From assembly GCF_028389875.1 (NCBI RefSeq), contig NC_084678.1:11128899-11192898 (forward strand): a stretch of 64,000 nucleotides of DNA, in the 5' to 3' direction. Shown here one piece after another: positions 44,301-55,977 of this stretch. Position numbers and translations under genes: made by a program. Source of the stretch: Rhea pennata (lineage: Eukaryota; Chordata; Aves; Rheiformes; Rheidae). Position 1 is the first letter of the stretch, and each line of letters starts with the position of its first letter. A model generated the notes under the pieces. The model worked only from the letters and a program-made list of their open reading frames with translations, was not told the origin of the DNA and ran no database searches.

Positions 44301-47300
44301 GGGAACAACAGATGAGATTTGTGGACATTCAAGCATTTATTATGTTTGAAATGGACACCTTTGCTTATGATCTTAAGCTATCACAGGAACTGCAATGCAG
44401 AGCAGGAAAGTCCTCAACAATCTGCCCCTTTTCCCATCATTAACAGAGAGGTGACTCTTGTCTGCCAAACCATAATGCAGGTACCCCAGACACAGATTAG
44501 GGGAAGGAAGTGAAGTAGATTAAACATAAAACATCACCATCACCTATAAAGTGGTGAATGTAAGACCAGACAAGCAAAAATCTCTGCATTAGAAGAGAAT
44601 ATCAGTTCAATCCATGAAAGATGGATGCGATTTGCATTAAGTACACTGTTTAAATTTATTCCTGGATGTTCTCATACAGTTGACACAAAATCAGCACCAA
44701 AGTACTTTTCTGCAAGAAATACTGATTTAAAACAAAATTCACTAAGCGGTCTTACCTCTTAAGTGAATAGACAAAACATGAAATTGAAAAAGTGAGTGAC
44801 ATATGCATACATTTTTACTTCTCTGCAATTTGATTTTGTCAATTTTTATTGTTTTACCCAGTCGGTAGATCTCGAAAAGCACGTGTCATTGCTCATCATT
44901 CATGATTTCTTGCTTCATTGTGGCTTAGAAAGGAATACAATCAGTAGGCTAGGTGGTATTACTGTGAGAAGAAAAGACACGGCCATTTTATAAAGAATGA
45001 TGAGATTAAAAAAAAAAAAAATACAGTAAAGCCTGCAAGTGTTCCTTCCTTGATTATTGATACTGAGATTTATTAGAGCATTTAAAAGCTTGGAAAGGAT
45101 TACAGTCACGGTTTCCTGGCTACCATGGAAATGCCACTTCAAATGATAAACCCTTTAGAGTGACACTGGTATTTCAGAGGATATCACAACTAATTATTCA
45201 GGTGAAAAAGTGGTTTTGTTAAGAGCTACCCATTTCACCTCTGTTTTCTGTGAATCAGGTATTTGGAATGCTTATCTCACTGCTTTTCAAAGCAGTATAC
45301 AGTGCAGTGATGGCAGCTGAGAACACCTATCCATAGTGATCACAAAATGTTAAAACTGAGAAGTATGAGAACTTTTTAATTGCTAAGGAGAGGAAAATTC
45401 TTGTCTATTAACTGTTGTAACAGTATCAGAATAGGATAGAGCCAGACAGAGCTGTGGTGATGTCCAGACTATTTTAGCTAAAGACATAAAGTTTCAACCA
45501 GCTGTATATCTGGACCAAGAAAAGTTGAGTTTGAAAGTATGTTTGGAAGACCTGGAAGTTTGAATGCTCCTGGTATTTAGCCAGAGCCTGCTAGGTATGA
45601 CAGTCAGTGAAAGAGGAAGAGAATTAAGTATGTGTCAAGGTTTACTTTCAGGGATGTTTTGGGTCATATTAACCTTATCTGAAGTAGTTCATGAAAGCTT
45701 ACGATGAGGAGTATTTGGGCACACAATGCGTGTTCTTTTGAGTACGGTGAGTTGTAAACTTTGGTGATAGCAGAAGTCTGAATTCTAGACTGTCAAAATA
45801 ATTCACCTGTTCTCAGGTAAACACAAAAAGCCAAATGCCTTTAGTATAAAGAGCCAATCAGTCCTGGAGGCTTCCCTAAAACAAAATACGTATACTCCAT
45901 GTCCTAGGTAGGTCACAATCGCTGTCTAAATATTTTTGTAAAGCTATGTACTGATACTCCTCCAAACCCAGGAATTAGTGTAAAGCATCCAAAATACTTC
46001 AGAGCTGTGCGTCAAATATTCCGCTGAAATCTGCCCTGCATATAAGCAGCTCTCATGTCCTAGTTCCCAGTTTGTCTCAACTTTCATTGGTTGTCTCATA
46101 ATCCAGTTTATGCTTACAGGAAAATCCATGTCTCTCAGTCATGATTCAGTGCTGTACACTGTGAGGATGAGCCAAGTATTACATACCAGTAGCACAGAAC
46201 TGGAAAATCCAAACCTCTTGATTTCCTCTAGGGAAGATGGGCAGTAAGAGCACTGACAACTTTCTGTTTTTGTAACAGATGAAGCCACATAATTGAAATA
46301 CGAGTTTGTAGCATCTGCTTTCAGCTATAACTGTTTGTGACAAGGAGCTTATATCTCCATACCTTTAGCTTTATTTGTCTCTCTCTTCTTTGTCACCAAG
46401 TATCAGAAATACTTGCATTTTATTTTTCCTCCTTTGAATATTTTACTGAAGTAGATATAACAGATTCGATAGAGTTGCTGCAGTTCTCTAAAAATACCTG
46501 GTGAATCAGCGTGGAGGTGCCCTGCAGCTGAAAGCAGAGGATGATGCGAGTTCTGACTCACTACAACAATAACTGTGTTTCAACTGGGTGCTATGAGAGT
46601 ATCACATTTCTCATTTTCTGAGTATTTAACCAAACCAGTATGCTTTTCAAAATGTTTAATTAGGTAGTATCCTGTTTTAAAATCCTTCATATGATGGGTT
46701 TCTGGTCTGTTCTATCTTCTCTCTGTCTCAGATTAGCTAAATATATTACCTGACTCTCAACTACTGCAAGTATGATTTAGTCAATGTTTTCAGAGCTTTG
46801 TAAGGAATCATTTAGGTGTCAAGATATTTGCTTATCTTTCAGATAACATTTATTGTTGTATTTAATAGGCTTGCAATTAAATTAGCAATTAAAACCAATT
46901 TATTTTTAAGAAACAGCCATTATATTTTTAATTACAGCATGTATATTCGGTTTTATATTTAATTGCAACTAGATTGTGAAGCACTAGCTTTAGTCGTATA
47001 AGTACTTAAACAAGGACTCAGTTCTCTGCAATTAGGATAAAATAGAAATGCTTGTCTCAGCAGGCCCAAAAGGGAAGATCTAAGGAGGAGATTCTGTGGT
47101 CATGCTGGTTGAATGAGCTTAATGCTCTAAAGAGATCTAAAACAGGATCTGATGGTCTGCTTATTGTGCTGAAGTCCATAAAGTACAGGCTTGAGAAGCT
47201 GGAGTCGGTTCTGGCTAGATCGGGGATTTTCTGGAATCGCTGTCTTCTGCTAGAGTTCTACCATCCATTGAAATTCTTCACAACCACCATGATTACTCAA

Positions 47301-48467
47301 CAAAGTAGCGCCGCTGTAGGCAACGGTGTTGTGGCATGGATCCTTAGCTCTCATTCAGTCTGCCGTGCCCCTTTTCTGTGGGGGCAGCAAGGACATGATG
47401 CTCTGTGACAAGAACCATTGACCGTGTTCAGCTGGAGCTGGCACAGTCTGCCTCAGGTAAGCTACTCTTGACCCTTGTGGACAATAATGGTGGAGCAGAG
47501 GAACAGTTTAAATGAGATCGCTTGCGTTTAGTGTATGCACCCTGAGGGCAAGGGCAGTCACCAGCCCTTAGAGTCTGATCCAGCAAAGACTTGAAGTGTA
47601 TTTGTAATTCCAGCCTGTATTATTGCTGAAAACAGTAGGATTGTATAAACATTTCAGAAGTTTAGTTTCCAGCAAAATGCTCTCCTAAATCAGGGGTATC
47701 CAGAATCCACTAAACCAAAGCCCATATTCAGTGTTATGTTCTTTGCAACATGTTCTTAGATTTCCTTTTGCAGGTTCTATTTGTGTTCTCTTTTACCTTG
47801 TAGCACACTATACTAGTATTAAAAAAGGGGTTTGGTTTATGCATTACATTTTTTTTGTCCATTTGAAAAGCAGCACACAGTCTTAATGTCATATCACTTT
47901 AAATCTCATGCTTCTAGATAATTCTGGTGGCAAGGCAAACTGCAGTCTTTGAAGTTTTAATATAATAATCCACTTACTAGCTGAAGGAAAGGCTTTCAAG
48001 GTACCAATTTCGAGTTTTTCAGTATGTGGATGAGACTTACAAAAGCTGTGCTTCATTTATTGCGGTTAAGGATGGGCACCTATTGTGACACTTCTCATAG
48101 TTAACTGTATTCTTACAGGATATATCACATCTCATCAGCAAATTAACGTCAGCGTTGCTGTTTAATTTAAAATATTATGTTCCAAATCTACACTTAAAAT
48201 CCTTAATTTTGTTCTCACAACCATAGGAGCTTGAGTTTGTTTCTTAGTAAGTTACCATTTGTCAGCTAAGCCAGGATAACAACTACACACAAGGCATTTT
48301 GCAAAAGCAAAATAAGTTATGTTAGCTTAAACCACCATAAACAGCTTTCACTGTCAGTCATTCTCATTAAGAACACTTGACTTCAGGTTACTCTTCTTGC
48401 TTCTCAGTGTCAATATTCTTATACTACTTTTAGGAAAATAGTGCCTGAACACAGTGAATTTGTAAGC

Positions 48468-48489
48468 TTTTTTTTTTTTTTTTTTTTTT
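48468..48489. repeat. Poly(T) tract
   Basis: An uninterrupted run of about 22 T, with no retroposon body recognised on either side. Confidence 0.95.
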
Positions 48490-48920
48490 GAGGATGCGTG
48501 ACATTATGAATAGCAGCTGTAATGACAGTTCATTTTTGCATGAATATTCAAGTACTGCTTTTCTGTGAAATTTGAAGGCAAAAAGTTGAAGATTAAAGTA
48601 ATTTTGAAGCACAATGTGACAAATACCTGGACTGTGAGAGCCATATGCAAAAAACAGAATAAGCTTTTCAGCCACTTCCATAATTAAAATAAGGCTAAAA
48701 ATCTCAGAGTGGAAAATAAGCTGAGCTGTGAGGCTATTATTATGCCTAATTTTCATGGGCTTCATGTCATTCTGCATTCACAGCATAACTCCCCTTTACC
48801 ACAACTGTAAACATTTAGTTCTTATCTGATCACTGGTTCCTCTTGTCCTAAGGGACAACTTTATGCATAAGCATCAATACAAATGTCCAGCCCCTCTGTG
48901 TAATAAATGTCATATGTTTA

Positions 48921-48958
48921 CATACACACACACACACGTATGTATACATGCACACATA
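48921..48958. repeat. (CA)n-like microsatellite, imperfect
   Basis: An ACAC run flanked by GTATGTATAC-type alternating purine-pyrimidine sequence. Confidence 0.9.
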
Positions 48959-50127
48959 TAAAAGAAAAGGTCCATTTGAATGCTTTCTACCCTCTACTGC
49001 TATATTCTTGGCACATACTCCAAATTCCAGCAAAAAAATACTTAGTCTTATGAGTCATTTTCTTGATTGATCTAATTTACCTTGAAGGTTAATGTATTCT
49101 AAACTAATTCAGAGATTAATAACTACTTAAAGATATATGAAAGACATTTAACTATTTACCAGATGAGTGTTGTAACCTAGTTTATTATCTCTCCAATGAC
49201 TTTGGGAGTTCATTTGATGAGATTTAAAGTTTATTTGATTATTCAGTACATGGAGTGGCAGGTGTGGAGCATAAAGGTGTTTTCGGAGTTTACTCTAGTT
49301 AATTGTGAAAAAGGGATGTAATTCCATTTACTTATATTGCATATTTCAAATAAAACATTTATTTTGAAAGTCATGATTAATGTTCTCTTTCCTTTGGCAT
49401 TTTAAGCTGTTCCTTCATTAAAATTCTAGCAATGATTAAATAATTCATTGGACAAGAATGATGCTGGACCTGTCTATTTTCCACATTGCTTTTGACTTCT
49501 AGGACAGAATCAATGAAGCTAGACTTAGGAGGAGCCCAGAATACTAAGGCAAAGCTTTGTCCTTATCTATAAGGAATTGTGTGGAGTATAATTAAGAGTT
49601 GCATTTTTAAAACAACACAAATCAGTGCAAGTCTATTGCTACCGTATGTCCTTGCTTTCAGCTGGAAAATTTTATCCAGGCATATTCTGGAGAATCTCTG
49701 TGTCTAACCTGATAGAAATCTGAGATGGAAATGCCCAAGAGCACTAACTAGGCTGCCATATGCTCAAAAATCTCAGACATTTCCTTTTGCTGGGAAATGG
49801 AGATGTTATTTGTTGCCCAGAGATATTTTCACTGAACAGCTGCCTAGTAAGTCCAGCTTTTGTGGGAAGCTCTGTACATATGCAAGAAACATTCCTGGCT
49901 GCATCAGCTAGATTGCATGTGTACAGAAAGATTGTGTGGTGTATGCACAATAGGTCCAAAGCTTTTCAAAATCCTGAACGGAAGAATGGTTCCCTGAGGC
50001 TAGATTGTGCTTATTTTGGTCTGGCTGGTCTCAGCAATAGATCAAAGCTGAATGGAAGGACCAGCTCTGTTCATCCTTCTGATAGTCCAGGTTCAGATTT
50101 CCTACTGTTTTGGAGAAGGAACATAGG

Positions 50128-50155
50128 TTTATGTAAGGTGTTTTATGTAAGGTGT
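50128..50155. repeat. Perfect 14-bp tandem duplication
   Basis: TTTATGTAAGGTGT at 50,128-50,141 is repeated exactly at 50,142-50,155. Confidence 0.95.
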
Positions 50156-51707
50156 GTAACTGCTTTACACATGAGCTTACAGCCTAAATATTTTTCTAAG
50201 TGGTGCTAAGGATCCCAAATCAGGAATTTTGTTCTGTATAACCAGGAGAGATCATAGTTTGATGCTTTCAAATGCTGAGTGTCTTCAGCTCAGAAAAGAA
50301 CTGTAAGTGCTAAGCACCAGCAAGAGACAGATCAGGCAAGCAGCATCTACTTTAAATGTATGTAAATGTGTGACCAGCTAGGCACCAAACTATGAGGGAG
50401 TTGCTGGGCATGTTAATGCCTCTGAATAATGTGTATGTGGTTCCATTCAACAGCCTTTAAAAATAAAACAAGGATGGGAGACAAGGTGTTTTGTGGCCGT
50501 GTGTGTAGTATCTTACTGCTTGTAGGGATTGTATCGTGTTTTATCTGGGTTTTTATCTCAAGCCATTGATGCATAAGCAATGAGTGCATAATGAGCCCGG
50601 GCTACCTGATTTATTTCACAAGTACCACTGTCTTCATAGCTTGTGAGTGTCAGAACAGAACTGAGCCCAGAGTGATTTATGAACTTGTTATCATTGATAA
50701 CAAGAGTGGCAGAAAAAGAAGGATCTAGAATACTTTGTTGGCAATTTTGAGGTTCTGCTAGACTGACAGAAGAGACCTAGTAAAAGATTAAAGACAGGTA
50801 TAGTAAGAGTCAGTGAATACCTTAAAAATATTAAGAAACTATCGCATGGATAAACTGAACACATGTACAAATACATTAGAAAAGACAGTATGCTGGTGGT
50901 TTGCTTAAGACATATCCCCTCAGCAACTTGAGCTGTCTGTATCCCTCTACCCCCTTCAAAGTGGTCTGTCAGGGCTTTGTGTGCATCCCTTTGGTCAAAC
51001 TGGAACACACCAGATAAAAAGTAGAATTTCAAAAGTTGCCAATTTCAGTATTATGAACACTGGCAAAAATTAGCTGGTCCTCAGTAGCACACTACTAGAA
51101 TTGATTTTTTGAGAATAATATAGTCCAATGCATACTCTTTGACTTATGATGTAGTTTAAGATACAGAAGAGGTGCAACTGGTGAGGTATTTGTCAGAAAA
51201 GTGTAGCACACAAGAGCATATCTGTTTCTTAACAGTGAATTTGACTGAAGCATTTGGCACTGTCAAGACCCGGACTTTCACAGGTTCTTGCAAGTTAAGT
51301 TCCCTAAGAAAATATAAGAAACACCTGTAACAAATTCCCTCAGGACCTTTGAGATTTCAACATACTTAGAGAAAAGGATCATTCCTAAAGAACACAGCCA
51401 GAGACAACGTCAGATGCAAGTGAGGAAATAATCAATAGCAAATTAGGATGGATAGGTGTGACAGTACTGTGAGATTGTTCTGTGGTGGAAAGCCTGGCAG
51501 AGGGTGCAAGCCATCCTTGTCCTGTTGTGACTGGTGCAAGGTGGTGGGCCAAGCACTGGCTGTGAACACAGTTGAACAGACTGAACTTCTACAAATGCTG
51601 AGCTACGTTTATTCCAGAGAGCTACCCTACTGAAGCAAATAGGCATGCAGAAAATCATGAAGCTTGAGTAAGATCAGGCTTGAGAAGTATAGATTCATAA
51701 TAAACTT

Positions 51708-51719
51708 GGGGGGGGGGGG
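51708..51719. repeat. Poly(G) tract
   Basis: Twelve consecutive G in AT-rich intergenic DNA. Prone to slippage and sequencing error. Confidence 0.9.
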
Positions 51720-52113
51720 AAAGGGACGTTATGCATATCGTTTTGCATCACAGTCTGTCAGTCATAACCTACAACATATGTTAGTCAAGAAGATTTTTTG
51801 CTATTTTGGAAATACATAATTGGAAGATGTTTTCTTGAACAAAGAACTGTCAGATATCATTAGCACAGTCTGTCTTTCTTTAATAAAGGTTGAAAGGAAG
51901 ATTGCACCAGTCTCCAGATTAAATTAAAGCCTGCAAATAGTTAACCTTCTGTTCAAGCAGACAATTCAGACTTGCTACTGGTAATACGTATAGCTCAGGA
52001 GAGATTCATCTGGTTCATCTGCTACCACGCAGTGCACTTAAGGTAGGAAGAAATTTTCTTCTAAAATCATTTTTGAGCATAGCAGTCTTCTAGGGAGCTG
52101 AAAGTGTGATTGT

Positions 52114-52500
52114 TACAGCACACTGCACTGGGCTGGTCGTGTATCTGGAATGGCAGATACCATTAAGCAGCTTACCAAATCAGCTGTTATTTGGTGAACT
52201 GAAAGAGGACAGTGGGGAAGACAGATGGATATCTTCAGGGAAATGCTGAAGCACCATCTCAACCAACATAAAATTGATGTCAACAGCTGGGAATTAATGA
52301 CAGCAAAGAGGACATGCTGGCGCTTGGCAGTTTTTTTTGCAATGGCTTGATCTGACCAGCAATGCATAGCTAATTTCAAAGCAAATAGAACTGAAACCCA
52401 ATAGATAAAGAAAGCAGAGGTTCTAAGATTTTTCTTACTTGAACTGCACCTGATCATGGAAAAGAATGAAAGCCTGGGCTTTTCAGGACTTGATGACTCA
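52114..52500 (+). mobile_element. Decayed non-LTR retrotransposon (LINE) ORF2 C-terminal region
   Basis: In the frame starting at 52,114 the plus strand reads LHWAGRVSGMADTIKQL, a stop, then a TERGQWGRQMDIFREMLKHH stretch and NQHKIDVNSWELMTAKRTCW followed by R. This is the order of the domain after reverse transcriptase in several LINE clades (pattern LRWxGHVxRM, GKRxxGRxxxRFKDxLK, WExxAxDRxxWR). Downstream at 52,440-52,490 a frame reads stop-TAPDHGKE-stop-KPGLFRT, recalling the terminal CxxCGKxC-SRIGL zinc motif with Cys codons decayed to TGA. The relic has at least two internal stops and no intact RT domain. The clade is not assigned. Confidence 0.7.
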
Positions 52501-54315
52501 AGGTGCAATACAACAGTATATTGTCTTTGATTCAAAAGGACGTATTGTTATAATGTTACTGATTACTGCAGTGTTTTACCATGTGGCAACACACACAGTG
52601 ATACTTACCTTGTGAGAGAAGTCCTTCAGTTGTTACCATGTGCATCTAAAGACTGAAAAAGATCTTGAAGACTTTTAAGTCTGTGATCCAGCTTTGCTCT
52701 GCGAAACTTCTCTTTGGCTTAGATCTGGGGAAAAAAATGACAGACATCCCAAAAGATCAGTACTTTCTGCTTCCAGTTCATGAACCAAAACATACACAGG
52801 CTATGTCGCCAGAAGTATCTTAATTTGTCTTCCCCCTCCCCCACATAGTATCAATGCATTTGTAACAGTAGTTTAATCTAGAGAAATTTGGATCACTTCT
52901 ATGCAGAGTGTAGAATTCAGCTGGTTACAAAAATGAAACCTCTTCCCTCTGTCAAAAACATAAGATGAAATCATGCCTTTTATCCTGTCTTTAGTCAGCT
53001 TCCAGATCAGTGTCATGCTTTATAGATCTTTATAAAAAGCATTCAAAATTTTGAGCAAAGTTTTTATGAATGAATCACTTTTCAATGAGAAAAGAGCAAT
53101 GTTTTCTCAAGAAGCATGATCTATTTTTGACCAGTTCTAATGATGCAGTAGTATCTGGAACCATAATCATGAAATAAGAACTTCATTTATTAAGCATTAT
53201 ACACTTAAGACTTTCATTGTGTCAAGAAAGTTCAGTACAAAATATGTGGTACAGTAAAAGGCAAGACTTTTTGTGATATTTGCAGGCTTTGACTCAAATT
53301 CTTTTATTTTGACTTTTCTTGACAAAGATATGCAGCATATAAGATCTATGAACTGATATATAAATTGCAGTTGTGACATTTCAACATTAATGCTGAATTT
53401 TCTTGACTCTTTTAGCTTCCAGTTTAACTTCATTATTTCACAAGTTTCCGACATTTATTTCCTTGGTGACTGTAGACATTTAGCACGTTCATTGGTAATT
53501 TCAAAGTGTTAGGTTCAGAGAGCCTGGAGATAGGATTGATTTTCTGTTTGAGGCTAAACATTTTAATTACGTTTAAAATGTCTCTCCCTTCAAACAGGAA
53601 AAACTATCCATAGTGTGTTCTTTTGCACAGAGCTTTCAAAACAAATCCAATTACACACACACATGCAAAACGCCTGCCACTAAACTTTAGTGGAAATGTT
53701 AAGTTCCGTAGTCACTTTGCAATTTTAGATAAACATGCAAAATAGACATTGCAGTTACACTAAACTCCCACTATTTAGCAACATGAAGCTGCTATTTACA
53801 GGGATATCTTTTATTTCACTGGTTTTGCTGATTGTTTGAGAAGTAGCATGTTTATGAGTTTCCCATAAAATAGAAAATTACTTCTTTCCTTCATATTTCC
53901 TATTTGATTTGCTTTGGTATCTATGTCCATTGCAATTTTTCTATCCAGCTTCCCAGAGTGATTCTGTAATTCTTATGATTAAATGCGCAAGTAAGGCTTA
54001 AGTGCTATTAGCACAAGGGATTTTGAAATTATGATGAGATTATAACATTGACATCAAATTTAAATATCAGCACTACTGGAATAGAAAGTGTGACTTCTAT
54101 CTTTCAATAAAGAGCTATGTAGCTCTGCCATGCAATTTGCTAAAGGATGTAAAGCATGATGAGGCATCAGGATTCAGAATTCCCAGCAGTGGTACTTAGC
54201 AGACCTATAATGGAGTTACCCACAGTAATATTTGAAATTGCTGGAATCTGTACACTAACAGAATACAAATGACAGTGCAAAATATTTGAACTTGTTTATT
54301 GGTTTGTCATCATAG

Positions 54316-54335
54316 CCCCCCCCCCCTTTTTTTTT
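54316..54335. repeat. Poly(C)/poly(T) compound tract
   Basis: Eleven C followed directly by nine T. Confidence 0.95.
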
Positions 54336-55065
54336 GCAGGGCTACATTGTAAATCTGACTCATGCAGAGAAAGATGCACTGGCCTGTCTAGATATCCAGT
54401 AATATTATTATGAGAAATACATTAATTTGTCTGTATGGAAAGGATTTAAAGGCTTTTACATTCATTTGTTACTGGAGACTGAGCACTTAATCACACAGAT
54501 GCTGTTCAGCAAGAAAATTATCTCTTCTTCTCAAGTCCATTAGAGTACTTTTACAGAATCTTGAGAAATATAAATATTGGAGCATATTAATGAAAATGAC
54601 ATCTATACCTGATGCATTAGTGTCCCAAAATGTGATTAAGTGTCCTGTTAATTAACTTTTTTGCTATGATACTTGTGGAAGTACAATCATTATTTAAAGC
54701 TAACAGAACTGCCTTGAAAAGGCCAGTAGTCTGATCTGGGAGAACTCTTGGCCCATCAATGATTTAATTCCTTGCAGCAAAAACCTAGTGCACCCTAGAC
54801 TTGTCACACTGTATAAAAGAAAGTGTAGGAGTTACGATATTATTATTATTGCAGCAGTAACTCTGTGGGCAGTCTTCTTGCTACTTTCCTACCATCAAGG
54901 AAAGCTTTCTTACAACAATGACATCTCATCTTTCATCTAGCATATTTTCCTCTGATATTAAATGAGTATCTGATGTTGATGGAGCTCTGTCTTCCCCATT
55001 ACCAAACATGTCATACAGAGAATAAACTACTGTAGAGCAACCATAATATTAAAATAGCTTAGTAA

Positions 55066-55077
55066 CCCCCCCCCCCC
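55066..55077. repeat. Poly(C) tract
   Basis: Twelve consecutive C. Confidence 0.95.
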
Positions 55078-55159
55078 AATGAATCAGGCATCTGGTTAGA
55101 CAGTTGTAGGGCAACCCTGCAATCTAAATAAATCAGATACATAAAAATACATATTTATT

Positions 55160-55390
55160 TCTCATCCTTAACAGATCAGAATTTGAGGCATAGAAAGATT
55201 AAAGGTCGCATAAAAAGACCTTCCAATAAATGGCCACATTTTTCCCAAGTTCAATACAGCAGAAGTAGAGCTATTTCGAAATTACGACCCTCAGGGGCTT
55301 AGGCAAGGTCACTCAGAGACAGCACAGCACAGGCAAGGACTGAAGTCAAGGCTCCAACGCAGCCCGCAGGTCCATCCTTCTCTCTGGAAG
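55160..55390 (+). mobile_element. MIR-like SINE relic in two pieces
   Basis: Piece one (about 55,161-55,209): CTTAACAGATCAGAATTTGA then GGCATAGAAAGATTAAAG, like MIR TTTTACAGATGAGGAAACTG then GGCACAGAGAGGTTAAG. Piece two (about 55,296-55,390): GGCAAGGTCACTCAGAGA, then GGACTGAAGTCAAGGCTCCA, like MIR CCAAGGTCACACAGCTAG and GGGATTCGAACCCAGG. About 87 bp of unrelated-looking sequence separates them. Consensus recalled from memory. Confidence 0.5.
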
Positions 55391-55961
55391 TTACCTTAAG
55401 TCTGTGTTCTTACACCAATGGGCTTTTAATAACTAGAGGAAACCAAATAGCTCTGAAATAATGTTTTCATTGCACGATCTGCTATTAGTTCTTAACTCAA
55501 GAAGTTTTCAGTGAGTTAAATGGAAGCTGAGTGAACACAGCGTTTCCAGAATCAGGTGGCAAGATGTGTGTATTTCTAACAGGTTCCTCTACTGGCTGAA
55601 GTAGATCAAGTTTGACTAAACCCACATCCAACACATATGATGTGGTATAACACAAATTTAAGTATTACACAGAAAACCATTCACAGGTGTTTCTGCCCAG
55701 CCTCTGTTCCTATTTGTATTTTGAGTTCTGTTAGTGCAGTTGTCCTGATCATCTCCATGAGAAGACATAATTTTTTTTTCTCCTATATTGCGATAGGGAA
55801 AAAATGGCAAGATTAGTACTTTCAAGAAGATTTTTCCTCAAGAGCAAAAAAATAAAATATTTTAAAGTGTATCATTTAGTTTATTCCCTTGGTTGCCTGG
55901 TCGCTGGCTTTATTATTTAAAAGTGAAAATTTATTGCTTTTTTTTAATTATTATTGCTTTT

Positions 55962-55977
55962 GGGGGGGTGGGGGGGG
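55962..55977. repeat. G-rich tract
   Basis: Seven G, one T, eight G. Capable of G-quadruplex formation, but otherwise simple sequence. Confidence 0.9.

Noticed and set aside
49760-50209. 149-codon open frame on the plus strand
   Set aside because: No recognisable domain or splice context. Its length is within chance for the longest frame in 64 kb.
52113-52535. 140-codon open frame on the minus strand
   Set aside because: Antisense to the LINE-derived sequence. The meaningful similarity is on the plus strand.
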